Assembly: GCA_026702615.1 (NCBI GenBank)
Contig: JAPPBY010000016.1
Coordinates: 1-42,279 of the forward strand
DNA length: 42,279 bases
Reading direction: 5' to 3'
Origin: Chloroflexota bacterium
GTDB lineage: Bacteria > Chloroflexota > Dehalococcoidia > Tepidiformales > Tepidiformaceae
The translations under genes and the position numbers were made by a program. Positions 14,361 to 23,725 of this stretch are shown here, one piece after another. The stretch's first letter is position 1. Each line of letters starts with the position of its first letter. The notes beneath the pieces are model-generated. The model saw nothing but the letters and a program-made list of their open reading frames with translations. It searched no databases and was not told where the DNA came from.

Positions 14361-15635
14361 ATGAGCGGACGCTTCCAGACGCCGCGAGGGACCGAGGACA
14401 TCCTCCCCGAGGAGCAGCCGTACTGGCGCGCGATTCACGACGCCGCCGAAGAGGTAACGCGGCTGTTCGGCTACGAACGCCTCGACACGCCCACCTTCGA
14501 AGACGCTGCCCTGTTCGAGAAGGGCACGGGCGACACGACGGACATCGTCGAGAAGGAGATGTACAGCTTCCAGGACCAGGGGGGTGAGGCGCTTTCGCTC
14601 ATCCCGGAGGCGACGCCGGCGATCTGCCGGGCGTACCTGGAGCACGGTCTGGCGAGCCGGCCGCAGCCCGTCCGCCTGTTCACGATCGCGCGCATGTTCC
14701 GCTACAACCGCCCGCAGCTCGGCAGGCTGCGCCAATTCCACCAGTTCGACTGCGAGGTGCTCGGCTCGGGCACGGCGCTGGTCGATGCGGAGTTGATCGA
14801 GCTGCACTGGCGGTTCTACCAACATCTCGGGCTGCAGGACCTGGAGATACGGCTGGGGAGCATCGACGACCTTCAGGCGCGGCGCGCCTACCTCGATCGG
14901 CTGCGGGAGTACTACCTGCCCCTGCGCGAGCAGCTCTCCGAGGACAGCCAACGGCGCCTCGACCGGAATCCGCTGCGGCTGCTGGACAGCAACGACCCGC
15001 GCGACCAGGAGCTGCGCGAGGGCGCCCCGACGATGATCGACGACCTGAGCGCGGAGGCGGCGGAGCACTTCGAGGGTGTGAAGGACGGCCTCACGGCCGC
15101 GGGCGTGCCCTTCACCGTCGACCCGCTGCTGGTTCGCGGGCTCGACTACTACAACCGCACGGTCTGGGAGATCGTCCCGAAGGGCGACGGGCGCCAGCAG
15201 AGCTCGATCGGGGCAGGCGGGCGGTACGACGGGCTGATCGAGACGATCGGCGGGAAGCCGACGCCGGCGAGCGGGTTCGCAACGGGTCTGGAGCGGGTGA
15301 TCATCGAGATGAAGCGGCAGGAGCTGCCCCTGGGGGATGCCAGCGCGCCCGACGCCTTCGTCGTCCATGCGGGGGCGGAAGGGGGGCGGGCTGCGGTGCG
15401 CGCGGGGGCGGAGTTGCGAGGGGCGGGGTTCGTCACCCTGCTGGGGGAGTCGGGGCGGTCGTTCAAGGCGCAGATGCGCCGGGCGAACGGGAGCGGGGCG
15501 CGATTCGCCGTGATCATCGGGGAGGATGAGGCGGCGCGGGGTGTGGCGGCGCTGAAAGACCTGCGGGAGCAGGGTGACCAGGTGGACGTGCCGCTCGGGG
15601 AGATCGCCGCCCGGCTCGGGCAAGACCTGCGCTAA
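14361..15635 (+). CDS. hisS: Histidyl-tRNA synthetase
   Basis: This class II synthetase of 424 residues charges tRNA-His. Motif 1 includes [15 protein letters not shown] at the N-terminus, motif 2 is seen in [29 protein letters not shown], the histidine A loop in [14 protein letters not shown], and motif 3 in [32 protein letters not shown]. The C-terminal anticodon-binding domain follows. Length is normal. It heads a rightward series hisS-prfA-prmC-HAD with short gaps. No T-box is seen in the 69-nt upstream gap. Confidence 0.97.
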   Translation: MSGRFQTPRGTEDILPEEQPYWRAIHDAAEEVTRLFGYERLDTPTFEDAALFEKGTGDTTDIVEKEMYSFQDQGGEALSLIPEATPAICRAYLEHGLASRPQPVRLFTIARMFRYNRPQLGRLRQFHQFDCEVLGSGTALVDAELIELHWRFYQHLGLQDLEIRLGSIDDLQARRAYLDRLREYYLPLREQLSEDSQRRLDRNPLRLLDSNDPRDQELREGAPTMIDDLSAEAAEHFEGVKDGLTAAGVPFTVDPLLVRGLDYYNRTVWEIVPKGDGRQQSSIGAGGRYDGLIETIGGKPTPASGFATGLERVIIEMKRQELPLGDASAPDAFVVHAGAEGGRAAVRAGAELRGAGFVTLLGESGRSFKAQMRRANGSGARFAVIIGEDEAARGVAALKDLREQGDQVDVPLGEIAARLGQDLR

Positions 15636-15660
15636 CCGAGCGCGAAGCTCGTTCCCCCCG

Positions 15661-15666
15661 CAGAAT
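15661..15666 (+). promoter_or_regulatory. Possible -10 for a leaderless prfA transcript
   Basis: CAGAAT lies 6 nt before the prfA ATG, which has no Shine-Dalgarno. No -35 box is clear, so it may add to read-through from hisS. Confidence 0.35.
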
Positions 15667-15672
15667 AGAACG

Positions 15673-16749
15673 ATGGACGACGCCGTTCGGCAGAGGCTCA
15701 ACGAGATCCGGGTCCGCTTCGACGCGGTTACGGACGAGATGGGACAGCCCGAGGTCGCGGCAGATTATGACAAGGTGGCCCAGCTTAACCGTGAGCGCAC
15801 CGAGTTCGCACCGGTCGTCCAGCTCCTCGCCGATTACACCGAGGCCGAGACGGCCCGGACGGACGCCCAGGAGCTGCTGGACGAAGGCGACGACGAGTTG
15901 CGGGAGCTGGCCGAGGCGGAGCTGCGCGAGGCCGAGGAGCGCCTTGCGGCGCTCGACGAGGCGATCCTGCGGGCGCTCCTGCCCAAGGACGAGCGCGACA
16001 GCCGCAACGTCATCATGGAGATCCGCGCGGGCGCCGGGGGCGAGGAAGCGGCGCTCTTCGCCCAGGAGCTGTACCGCGCCTACTACCGCTACGGCGAGCG
16101 TCGCGGCTGGCGCACGCAGATGCTCAGCCTCTCGGAGACGGGCATCGGCGGGTACAAGGAAGCCATCTTCAGCGTGACGGGCGAGGGCGCTTTCTCGCGG
16201 CTGAAGTACGAGAGCGGCGTCCACCGCGTGCAGCGTGTTCCCGAGACGGAGGCGCAAGGGCGCATCCACACGTCGACCGCCACCGTCGCCGTCCTGCCCG
16301 AAGCGGAAGACGTCGACGTCGAGGTCAACGACAAGGACCTGCGGGTCGACATCTTCCATGCCTCCGGCGCGGGCGGTCAGAACGTGAACAAGGTGGCGAC
16401 GGCCGTCCGGCTGACGCACCTCCCGACGGGACAGGTTGTGGTCTGCCAGGACGAGCGTTCCCAGCTGAAGAACCGGGCGAAGGCGATGACAGTCTTGCGC
16501 TCGCGACTGCTGGCGATGGAGCAGGAGAAGCAGGAGGCGGAGCTGGCAGCCGACCGCCGCACCCAGGTGGGGAGCGGCGACCGCAGCGAGAAGATCCGGA
16601 CCTACAACTTCCCGCAGGACCGCATCACCGACCACCGCATCGGGCTGACGGTTCACAACATCCCGGACCGGCTCGACGGCAACATCGACGACATCATCGA
16701 CGCGGTGGCGGCGGCGGAAGAGGCGGCGAAGCTGCAGGCCACAGCGTGA
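15673..16749 (+). CDS. prfA: Peptide chain release factor 1
   Basis: The 358-residue product ends translation at UAA and UAG. GGQ (residues 234-236) in [10 protein letters not shown] is the peptidyl-tRNA hydrolysis motif whose glutamine is methylated by PrmC, encoded directly downstream. The long coiled-coil N-terminal domain and the RF1-type decoding domain around position 185 are present, although the PxT-like tripeptide was not pinned down. Release factor 1 rather than 2 is favoured by the lack of the RF2 programmed frameshift and by the prmC linkage. The stop overlaps the prmC start (GTGA). Confidence 0.95.
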   Translation: MDDAVRQRLNEIRVRFDAVTDEMGQPEVAADYDKVAQLNRERTEFAPVVQLLADYTEAETARTDAQELLDEGDDELRELAEAELREAEERLAALDEAILRALLPKDERDSRNVIMEIRAGAGGEEAALFAQELYRAYYRYGERRGWRTQMLSLSETGIGGYKEAIFSVTGEGAFSRLKYESGVHRVQRVPETEAQGRIHTSTATVAVLPEAEDVDVEVNDKDLRVDIFHASGAGGQNVNKVATAVRLTHLPTGQVVVCQDERSQLKNRAKAMTVLRSRLLAMEQEKQEAELAADRRTQVGSGDRSEKIRTYNFPQDRITDHRIGLTVHNIPDRLDGNIDDIIDAVAAAEEAAKLQATA

Positions 16750-17567
16750 AGGCGCGGGCGGTCGCAGCCCGCGTCCGCGCCGAGCTGGAAGCCGCGGGCA
16801 TCCCCGACGCCGCGCTGGAGGCGGAGGTGCTCACCCGCCACGCGAGCGGCCTCAGCCGCGGCGCGTTCTTCGCCGACGAACCCGTCCCGGAGGGGTCCTG
16901 CGCGGAGCTCGACGCACTGGTGGCGCGGCGCCTGCGCCGGGAGCCAGCCCCGTACCTGACGGGCATTCGCGAGTTTCATGGGCTGGAGTTCCTGGTGGGG
17001 CCGGGCACGCTCATCCCCCGGCCCGAGACGGAGTTGCTGGTCGAGATCGGCGTCGCGGAGCTTGCGCGCTGTCCCGATGCGACCGTGCTGGACGTGGGCA
17101 CCGGCTGTGGGGCGATCGCGATCGCCGTGGCGAGCGGTTCCCCGGGAGCGAATGTCATCGCAGCGGACGTGAGCGTGGACGCGCTACGGATCGCGGCGCT
17201 GAACATCGAGCGACACGACGCGGCTGTCTCGCTCGTGCAGAGCGACCTGGCCAGCAGCGTTACCGCCGCCGACATCGTCCTCGCGAACCTCCCGTACGTA
17301 CCGGAAGGCGACATCGAGGGGCTGCAGCCGGAGGTGCGGCAGTGGGAGCCGCGGGTTGCGCTAGACGGGGGAGCAGACGGACTCGACCTCGTGCGGGCGC
17401 TGCTCGCCGACTGCGGGTCGCGGCTGCGGCCGCGACTCGCGGCGTTCGAGGTGGGGATGGGGCAGGCGGGGCGCGTGGCGGAGGAGGCGGAGCGGCTTGG
17501 CGCGAGCGCCAGCATCGAGCACGACCTGGCGGGCTGGGAACGGGTGGTCACCGCGCGGTGGGAGTGA
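16746..17567 (+). CDS. prmC: Release factor glutamine N5-methyltransferase
   Basis: PrmC (HemK) methylates the glutamine of the GGQ motif of release factors using S-adenosylmethionine. The 273-residue protein has an N-terminal helical domain (1-75), [32 protein letters not shown], and the SAM motif [16 protein letters not shown]. The usual NPPY catalytic motif reads NLPY here ([12 protein letters not shown]); Asn and Tyr are kept and this variant occurs in other NxPY enzymes, so activity is expected. Its GTG start overlaps the prfA stop, and its own stop overlaps the next gene, so the three are translationally coupled. Confidence 0.94.
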   Translation: MKARAVAARVRAELEAAGIPDAALEAEVLTRHASGLSRGAFFADEPVPEGSCAELDALVARRLRREPAPYLTGIREFHGLEFLVGPGTLIPRPETELLVEIGVAELARCPDATVLDVGTGCGAIAIAVASGSPGANVIAADVSVDALRIAALNIERHDAAVSLVQSDLASSVTAADIVLANLPYVPEGDIEGLQPEVRQWEPRVALDGGADGLDLVRALLADCGSRLRPRLAAFEVGMGQAGRVAEEAERLGASASIEHDLAGWERVVTARWE

Positions 17568-18349
17568 GGCTGATCGCGCTCGACATCGACGGCACCCTTC
17601 TGCCGTACGAAGGCACGTACAAGGGCGAGCTTTCGCCGCGCGTGCGGACGGCGGTCAGGGCGCTGGTCGAGGACGGACGGACGGTGGTGCTGGCCAGCGG
17701 ACGGATGCGGGAGGGGGTGATGAGCATCGCGAAGGAGCTGGGGCTCGACACGCCGTTCATCGCACAGGAAGGCTGCCTGATCGCGAACGCGGACGGGTCG
17801 CTGCTGCGCGAGATCAAGCTGGACCGGGACCTGGCGCTGGCCGTCACGGCCTATGCCCGCGAGGCCGGCTACGAGTACGAATGGTTCAGCGCGGAACGGT
17901 ACGCGGCCACGGAGCAGTCACCCGCCACGGACTACTACGCCAGCCTCGGCAACATCACGGCCGAGTACCACCCTGAGCCGGAGACGCTCGGCATCGACCC
18001 GAGCGGCGTCGGCATCCTGAGCGATCGCGAGGCATCGTCGGAGGTACACGATGAGCTGGTCGAACACTTCGGGGATACGCTTCACGTGCTCGACTTCCCG
18101 TTCGTGACGGTAGCGCTGGCGCCGGAGGCCACCAAGGCGAAGGGGGTCGCACTGGTCGCACAGCGCTTCGGCATTTCGCGTGCCGAGACACTGGCCATCG
18201 GGGACAGCGTGAACGACGCCTCGATGCTGGCGTGGGCGGGACGAGGAATCGCGACAGCGAAGGCCGACCGCTACGCGCGGGAGGCCGCCGACGAGTCGCT
18301 GCCGGACGAGGAATACTCGGTGGCGCGGGTGCTGGAGGAGCTGCTCTAG
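17564..18349 (+). CDS. HAD superfamily phosphatase, Cof type (IIB)
   Basis: The 261-residue product has all HAD motifs: LIALDIDGTLL (Asp7 nucleophile, Asp9), VLASGR (motif II), a lysine in the EATKAKGVAL segment, and IGDSVNDASMLAWAG (motif IV acids). The IIB cap lies between motifs II and III. Such enzymes dephosphorylate sugar phosphates, FMN-like or pyridoxal phosphates; the substrate is unknown. I chose the GTG that overlaps the prmC stop; another GTG 6 nt earlier is possible. It ends a tightly coupled prfA-prmC-HAD set and overlaps the end of the convergent membrane protein gene by 4 nt. Confidence 0.88.
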   Translation: MRLIALDIDGTLLPYEGTYKGELSPRVRTAVRALVEDGRTVVLASGRMREGVMSIAKELGLDTPFIAQEGCLIANADGSLLREIKLDRDLALAVTAYAREAGYEYEWFSAERYAATEQSPATDYYASLGNITAEYHPEPETLGIDPSGVGILSDREASSEVHDELVEHFGDTLHVLDFPFVTVALAPEATKAKGVALVAQRFGISRAETLAIGDSVNDASMLAWAGRGIATAKADRYAREAADESLPDEEYSVARVLEELL

Positions 18350-18939
18350 CCCTCCGGATCTATCCGGTGCCAGATGCGCAACAGCACGAGCGCGATCGCG
18401 AGGATGATGATCGCGGCGAGCGTGACGGGAAGGACTACCCGCAGCCAGTCGATGGAGGCTCCCTCGGACTCGTCGGTGGCAAGCACGGCGTACTGGCCCG
18501 AGACCTCGCGGATGCGCGTCACAAGGTCGTCCTCGGAGAGGGAGACGGGGTTGTCGCCGCTGTTCGACCCGACGCCGCTCTCTATCACGAAGAAGGCAGC
18601 CGGGACGGGCCACTGGAAGCCGCCACCTTCGCGGCGAAGCGCCACAAGCACGCGCGAGCCCTCGGCCGCGAGGACGGCGCGCTCGCAGTCGGTCGGGCTG
18701 TCGGACAGGGGGAGCGCCTCGGCGATGGCCGGGCCCTTCAGGTAGGCCTCGGGGTCGATCGCGGGCGCCCCCGCCTCGGTCACGAGTTCGCCAACGACGA
18801 TGACGTCGACGTCCTCGATCGAGGCGAACAGGTCGTCGAGGTCGAAGTGGGGGCAATCCTCGTGGGCGCTAGCGGTTTCACCGATGCCCAGGAAGGGCAG
18901 CCACGCAAGCGTTCCCAGCGCGAAGAGCGCCGCGAGCAC
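18346..18939 (-). CDS. Membrane-anchored extracellular protein, unknown function
   Basis: The 197-residue product has an N-terminal hydrophobic segment (LAALFALGTLAWLPFLGI, then ASAHE, a likely signal peptide) and a C-terminal membrane helix (VVLPVTLAAIIILAIALVLL) with a short basic end, RIWHRIDPEG. The acidic domain between (about 25-165) should be outside the membrane. The topology resembles TPM-type proteins, but the family motifs are not convincing, so no function is given. It starts with GTG, has a poor ribosome site, and follows guaB3 by 35 nt on the same strand, so it is probably co-transcribed. Confidence 0.7.
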   Translation of the reverse strand: MLAALFALGTLAWLPFLGIGETASAHEDCPHFDLDDLFASIEDVDVIVVGELVTEAGAPAIDPEAYLKGPAIAEALPLSDSPTDCERAVLAAEGSRVLVALRREGGGFQWPVPAAFFVIESGVGSNSGDNPVSLSEDDLVTRIREVSGQYAVLATDESEGASIDWLRVVLPVTLAAIIILAIALVLLRIWHRIDPEG

Positions 18940-18974
18940 AACCCGGGGGCGAACGAACGGCCGCGTCGGGTGGC

Positions 18975-20120
18975 CTACGATTCGGCCTGCGCGAACTGGT
19001 AGATCTTGCCCTCGGTCTTGATGGAGGGCGCGATCACCATCTCGGCATCCTGGAACTCACGGATGGTGTGCGCGCCGCACATGCCCATCGCGGTCTTGAG
19101 GGCGCCGGCCAGGTTCTCCGTGCCGTCGGTGCGGCTGGTGGGGCCGAAGAGGGTCTTCTGGAGCGTCGTGTTGACGCCGACGAAGACGCGCGTGCCGCGG
19201 GGGAGGTCGGCGTGGGAGGTGGCCATGCCCCAGTGGTAGCCGCGACCGGGCGCTTCGGTGGTGGCGGCGAAGGGCGAGCCCATCATGACGCCGTCGGCGC
19301 CGGCGGCGAAGCACTTGCAGACATCGCCACCCGTGCGGATGCCGCCGTCGGTGATGATGGGCACGTAGTTGCCGGTCTCGGCGAGGTAGGCCTCGCGGGC
19401 GGCGGCGCAGTCGATGGTGGCGGTGACCTGCGGGACGCCGATGCCGAGGACCTCGCGGCTGGTGCAGCCGGCGCCCGGCCCCACGCCCACGAGGACGCCG
19501 GCGACGCCGGAGCGCATCACCTCGAGGGTGGCGCTGAAGCCGACCGTGTTCCCGACGACGACGGGGATGTGGATGTGCTCGAAGAGCTTCTCGAAGCGCA
19601 AACCCTCGATGCTGCTGGACTCGTGCCGGGCCGTGGTGACGGTGCTCTGGACGACAAGGATGTCGGCGCCGGCTTCCTGCACGAGGGGCGCGTACTGCTT
19701 GGTGCTCTTGGGGGTGACGGAGACGGAGGAAACGGCGCCACCCGCCTTCATCTCCTTGACGCGCTGGGCGATGAGGTCGTCGCGAATGGGCTGCTGGAAG
19801 GCGGACTGAAGGATGGCCGTGGCCTCGTCACGGTTGACGGAAGCGACCTCGTCGAGAATGGGGCGGGGGTCGTCGTAGCGGGTCCAGATGCCCTCGAGGT
19901 TGAGGACGCCAAGGCCACCCGCCTCGTGCATGAGCAGGGCGAAGTCGGGGTCGACGACCGCGTCCATGGCGGAGGCGATGAAGGGGAGCCCGAAGTGATA
20001 GGGGCCGATGTCCAGGCCGATCTCGACGAGCTCGGGGTTGATCGTGACTTCGCCGGGAACGATGGCGACATCGTCGAACCCGTAGGCGTGCTTGAGCTGC
20101 TTGAAACGTGGTGCGGGCAC
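18975..20120 (-). CDS. guaB3: GuaB3-type IMP dehydrogenase family protein
   Basis: The 381-residue TIM-barrel protein belongs to the IMP dehydrogenase/GMP reductase family. It has the flap and catalytic loop GPGAGCTSREV with Cys219, the barrel start FDDVAIVPGE, and IITDGGIRTGGDVCKCFAAGADGVMMGS for phosphate binding. There are no CBS domains between the first barrel elements, and the length fits the actinobacterial-type GuaB3 group. The exact reaction of that group is debated; IMP oxidation or GMP reduction are the options. The GTG start has AGGAGG upstream; longer in-frame starts would cover a leader that holds a hairpin with a T-tract. It is divergent from rsmI. Confidence 0.9.
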   Translation of the reverse strand: MPAPRFKQLKHAYGFDDVAIVPGEVTINPELVEIGLDIGPYHFGLPFIASAMDAVVDPDFALLMHEAGGLGVLNLEGIWTRYDDPRPILDEVASVNRDEATAILQSAFQQPIRDDLIAQRVKEMKAGGAVSSVSVTPKSTKQYAPLVQEAGADILVVQSTVTTARHESSSIEGLRFEKLFEHIHIPVVVGNTVGFSATLEVMRSGVAGVLVGVGPGAGCTSREVLGIGVPQVTATIDCAAAREAYLAETGNYVPIITDGGIRTGGDVCKCFAAGADGVMMGSPFAATTEAPGRGYHWGMATSHADLPRGTRVFVGVNTTLQKTLFGPTSRTDGTENLAGALKTAMGMCGAHTIREFQDAEMVIAPSIKTEGKIYQFAQAES

Positions 20121-20145
20121 GGACGAACCCTCCTCCTGGGTATGC

Positions 20146-20228
20146 AAAACGCCGCGCTCTGGCGAATCAGGCGCGGCGAGTGTTGCGGATGCGGCGTCGG
20201 GGCTCACCGAAGCAACTTCCCTTCGGTG
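20146..20228 (-). promoter_or_regulatory. Candidate transcription attenuator in the guaB3 leader
   Basis: On the minus strand an 8-bp perfect hairpin (CACCGAAG/CTTCGGTG, 20228-20205) comes first. A GC-rich terminator-like hairpin follows (CGCCGCGC/GCGCGGCG, 20178-20150) with TTTT directly after it. ACGCCGC (20198-20192) can also pair with GCGGCGT of the terminator arm, so mutually exclusive folds are possible. It stands between a promoter-like pair (TTGACC-N18-TACGCT, 20306-20277) and the guaB3 ribosome site. It matches no riboswitch class I know. Control by purine level is inference only. Confidence 0.45.
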
Positions 20229-20352
20229 GTGGATGACTCGAATGGGAGTGTCACGGCTATGCAGAGAGCGTATCGCGAGGGCCCGCATAGGGTCAATGAA
20301 ACGGACACCAGAATTCGCGCTCTCCGCACGGTTCTGTGAAGCTGACCGAAGC

Positions 20353-21180
20353 ATGAATGAACCTGCGCCAGGCCTCTATGTGGTCGCCACGCCCATCGGG
20401 AACCTGGGCGACCTGAGCGAGCGCGCGGCAGCGGTCCTGCAGGCGGCCTCGCTCATCGCGGCGGAGGACACGCGCGTGCTGCGGACGCTCGCGACGCGCG
20501 TCGAGACGCATGCGACCGCTTTGAGCCTGACCGAGCACAACGTCGAGGGCCGCATCCCGCGGCTGCTCGATGCGGCGCGCGAAGGCGTCGTGGCGTTGAC
20601 CTCGGACGCGGGAACACCACTGATCGCGGACCCGGGCGCACGGGTGGTGGAAGCGGCGCACGACGCCGGCATCCCCGTCTTCGCCGTGCCGGGACCATCG
20701 GCGCTGGCAGCGGCAGTATCGGTGGCGGGATTCGCGGGAAGCGACGTGCACTTCCTCGGTTTCTTGCCCCGGGGGCAGGGGGAGCGGCGGAGGCGGCTGG
20801 CGGGGGCGGCCGAGGCTTCGGAGACGCTCGTGTTCTTCGAGAGCCCGCGACGGCTCGCGGCGGCACTGGCGGACGTGGCCGATGCGCTCGACGACCCCAC
20901 CGTGGTCGTCTGCCGCGAGTTGACGAAGGTCCACGAGGAGGCAGTGCGGGGAGCGGCTTCGGCGATGGCGGAGCGGTTCCGGGAGACACGGGGGGAGTGC
21001 ACGGTGGTGGTCGACGTGCGGGGCTGGGCGGCGGGGAGCGACGAGCGCGAGCTGCGCGCCTACCTGTCGGAGATGCGGGAGGCGGGGGCCCAGCGCAGCG
21101 CGGCCGCGAGCGCAGCGGCACGACGGTTCGGCGTGTCGCGGGCTGAGGCGTACGAGGCCTGGCCGGACGACAAGGAATAG
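20353..21180 (+). CDS. rsmI: 16S rRNA (cytidine1402-2'-O)-methyltransferase
   Basis: RsmI methylates the 2'-OH of C1402 in the decoding centre of 16S rRNA. The 275-residue protein begins PGLYVVATPIGNLGDLS, followed by LIAAEDTR, LTSDAGTPLIADPG and VFAVPGPSALAAAVSVAGF, all diagnostic of this tetrapyrrole-methylase-fold family. FFESPRRLAAAL and VCRELTKVHEE come later. The ATG was chosen because the family starts here; the longer frame that begins at 20092 overlaps the divergent guaB3 gene. Upstream is the shared intergenic region with guaB3. Confidence 0.95.
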   Translation: MNEPAPGLYVVATPIGNLGDLSERAAAVLQAASLIAAEDTRVLRTLATRVETHATALSLTEHNVEGRIPRLLDAAREGVVALTSDAGTPLIADPGARVVEAAHDAGIPVFAVPGPSALAAAVSVAGFAGSDVHFLGFLPRGQGERRRRLAGAAEASETLVFFESPRRLAAALADVADALDDPTVVVCRELTKVHEEAVRGAASAMAERFRETRGECTVVVDVRGWAAGSDERELRAYLSEMREAGAQRSAAASAAARRFGVSRAEAYEAWPDDKE

Positions 21181-21257
21181 GAAGGGGCTCCTTTACCCGC
21201 CCTAAGCCCTAAAGCGACACGGTGCTAGACTCGCGTGAGCGCTCCAGAGGGGAACCC

Positions 21258-22907
21258 ATGGCCGAACGCATCTTCGTGGCGGTGGCTTGGCCGTACGCGA
21301 ACTACCTGTTGCACGCCGGCCAGGCGGCAGGAGCCTACCTCCCCGCCGATGTCTTCGCCCGCTACCACCGCATGCGCGGCAACGACGTGCTCATGGTGTC
21401 GGGCTCCGACTGTCACGGAACGCCCATCACCGTGGCTGCCGACAGCGAGGGCATCACCCCGCAAGAGGTGATCGATCGCTACCACCCGAAGATCCTCGAG
21501 GCGTGGGAGCGCTTCGGCATCTCGTTCGACCTGTTCACGACGACCCTGACCGACAACCACTACGAGACGACGCAGGACCTCTTCACGCGACTGCTGGAGA
21601 AGGACCTGCTCTATACGGGAACCCAGGACCAGCTCTACGACCCGGAGGCCAGGCGCTTCCTGCCCGACCGCTACGTGGAGGGCACCTGCCCGCTCTGTGG
21701 CTACAAGGAGGCGCGCGGCGACCAGTGCGACCAGTGCGGCTCGCAGCTCGACGCGATCGATCTGGTCGAGCCACGCAGCAAGGTGAGCGGGGCGACGCCC
21801 GAGGTTCGCGAGTCGGAGCACTTCATGCTGCGGCTCTCGGCGTTTAACGAGCAGCTGCGGGAGTGGGTGAGCGCGCAGCCGCACTGGCGGCGGAACGTCG
21901 CCAACTTCACCCTCGGCATCCTCGAGGAGGGGCTGAAGGACCGCGCGATCACGCGGGACATCAACTGGGGCGTGCCCCTGCCGGTCGAGGGGTACGAGGA
22001 CAAGCGCATTTATGTCTGGTTCGACGCCGTCATCGGGTATCTCTCGGCGGCGAAGGAGTGGGCCAGGCAGAGCGGCGACCCCGAGGCCTGGCGCCTCTAC
22101 TGGGAAGACGAGAACACAAAGGCCTACTACTTCATCGGCAAGGACAACATCGTCTTCCACACGCTCATCTGGCCGGCGATGCTGCTGGGGTACGGCGGCC
22201 TGAACCTGCCGCACGACGTTCCCGCGAACCAGTACGTGAACTTCTCGGCGGGGCAGAAACAGAGCAAGTCGAAGGGCACGGCTACGTGGCTGCTGGACCT
22301 GCTCGATACGTACGACGCCGACGTCGTGCGCTTCTACCTGACGCAGATCATGCCGGAGACGAGCGACTCCGAGTTCCGCGAGGAAGAGCTGATCCGCGCG
22401 AACAACGAGGTCCTGATCGCGACCTGGGGGAACCTGGCGAACCGCGTGCTCGCCATGATCCGGCGCAACTTCGACGGTGTCGTGCCCGACCCGGGGACGC
22501 CGGGAGCGGAGAGCGAAGCGCTGCTGGCGACCGTTCGCGAGGGGTTCGAACGGGCGGGCCACGAGTATGCCGCCTGCCAGTTCCGGGGGGCGCTGCGAGA
22601 GGCGCTGGCCGTGGCCCAGGCCGCCAACAAGTACCTGGACGAGCGCGCTCCCTGGCGGGCAGTGAAGGAAGACCGCGAGCACGCCGCCGAGACCCTCTAC
22701 ACGGCGCTGCAGGCCATCTCCGGCCTGACGGCGCTGCTGCACCCCATCCTCCCGTTCTCCACGAGCAAGCTGCACGCCACGCTCGGGCACGAGGGCACGC
22801 CCGAGTCGGCCGGCTGGATGCTCACGGGTGTGCCGGCCGGGCGCTCGCTGGGCGAGGGGGGTGCGCTCTACCGCAAGCTGGACGTGCCCGAACCGGTCGC
22901 AACCTGA
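21258..22907 (+). CDS. metG: Methionyl-tRNA synthetase
   Basis: The 549-residue class I synthetase charges tRNA-Met. The HIGH-type motif reads HAGQ (residues 19-22 in NYLLHAGQAAGAY) and the KMSKS-type loop reads KQSKSKG. The connective domain has one zinc knuckle pair, CPLCG and CDQCG. The C-terminal helical anticodon domain is present, but there is no extra tRNA-binding EMAP domain. The ATG has GAGGGG upstream; an in-frame upstream GTG is less likely. TAGACT near 21226 is a possible -10. The stop overlaps the tatD start, so metG-tatD-polyprenyl synthase form one operon. Confidence 0.96.
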   Translation: MAERIFVAVAWPYANYLLHAGQAAGAYLPADVFARYHRMRGNDVLMVSGSDCHGTPITVAADSEGITPQEVIDRYHPKILEAWERFGISFDLFTTTLTDNHYETTQDLFTRLLEKDLLYTGTQDQLYDPEARRFLPDRYVEGTCPLCGYKEARGDQCDQCGSQLDAIDLVEPRSKVSGATPEVRESEHFMLRLSAFNEQLREWVSAQPHWRRNVANFTLGILEEGLKDRAITRDINWGVPLPVEGYEDKRIYVWFDAVIGYLSAAKEWARQSGDPEAWRLYWEDENTKAYYFIGKDNIVFHTLIWPAMLLGYGGLNLPHDVPANQYVNFSAGQKQSKSKGTATWLLDLLDTYDADVVRFYLTQIMPETSDSEFREEELIRANNEVLIATWGNLANRVLAMIRRNFDGVVPDPGTPGAESEALLATVREGFERAGHEYAACQFRGALREALAVAQAANKYLDERAPWRAVKEDREHAAETLYTALQAISGLTALLHPILPFSTSKLHATLGHEGTPESAGWMLTGVPAGRSLGEGGALYRKLDVPEPVAT

Positions 22908-23725
22908 TGCGCCTCTTCGACTCCCACAGCCACCTCCAGGACGAACGCTTTGACGAGGACCGCGAGTCCGTGCTCGAACGGGCGGCGGCGGCGGGTGTGG
23001 CCACCGTCGTCGTGTGCGGCGAGGACGTGGCCTCCAGCGAGGCGGCGATTGCGCTCGCGGCGGGCGGCGAGTCTCCGCGGCTGCTCGCGACCGCGGGTTT
23101 CCACCCGCACGAGGCCTCGCAGGCCAGCGAGGATGCGCTCAACCGCATCGAGGAGCTGGCCGCCGATGGGAACGTAGCCGCCATCGGCGAGATCGGGCTC
23201 GACTTCTACCGAGACCTGTCTCCGCGCGACGTGCAGCGCCGCGTCTTCGACGCGCAGCTCGCGATCGCGGCCCGGCTGGGCTTGCCGGTGTCCATACACT
23301 CCCGCGACGCGGAGGAGGATCTGGCGCCGCACCTCGCGCGCTACGCCGCGGAGTCGACGCTGGCGTCCCAGGGACGGCCGCCGGGCGTGCTGCACGCATT
23401 CGGCGGGACGCTGGTGCAGGCACGTCGGTACGCAGACATGGGTTTCCTGGTCTCGCTGACCTGCTCGGCGGGCTACCCTCGCAACGACGAGGCCCGCAAC
23501 GTGGCGGCAGGGCTGCCGCTGGCGTCGCTCCTGATCGAGACGGACAGTCCCGCGCTCCCGCCACAGTCGCGGCGGGGCACGCGCAACGAGCCGGCGAACG
23601 TGCGGGTGACCGCCGAGATCGTGGCGGAAGCACGCGGCATGAGTGTCGAGGCCGTGGCCGAGGCCACGGCGGCCAACGCGGAAGCGCTCTTCGGCGTGGC
23701 GGCGGCAGTGGAGGCGCGCGCATGA
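22907..23725 (+). CDS. TatD family metal-dependent hydrolase
   Basis: The 272-residue TIM-barrel protein is of the TatD/YcfH type, thought to be a metal-dependent DNase. The metal site is seen in DSHSHLQDE (His7, His9), GEIGLDFYRD (Glu), SIHSRDA, LHAFGG and LIETDSPALPP. The order metG-tatD is common in bacteria and supports the call. The start overlaps the metG stop (TGATG) and the end overlaps the next gene by 4 nt (ATGA), so translation is coupled on both sides. All ligands are present. Confidence 0.93.
   Translation: MRLFDSHSHLQDERFDEDRESVLERAAAAGVATVVVCGEDVASSEAAIALAAGGESPRLLATAGFHPHEASQASEDALNRIEELAADGNVAAIGEIGLDFYRDLSPRDVQRRVFDAQLAIAARLGLPVSIHSRDAEEDLAPHLARYAAESTLASQGRPPGVLHAFGGTLVQARRYADMGFLVSLTCSAGYPRNDEARNVAAGLPLASLLIETDSPALPPQSRRGTRNEPANVRVTAEIVAEARGMSVEAVAEATAANAEALFGVAAAVEARA

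Noticed and set aside
17278-17300. Inactive PrmC because NPPY reads NLPY
   Set aside because: The Asn and Tyr that matter for catalysis are kept, and NLPY-type motifs occur in working enzymes, so inactivity is not supported.
21181-21257. T-box leader before metG
   Set aside because: The gap is only 77 nt and lacks the T-box sequence; the gaps before hisS and ilvD also lack it.
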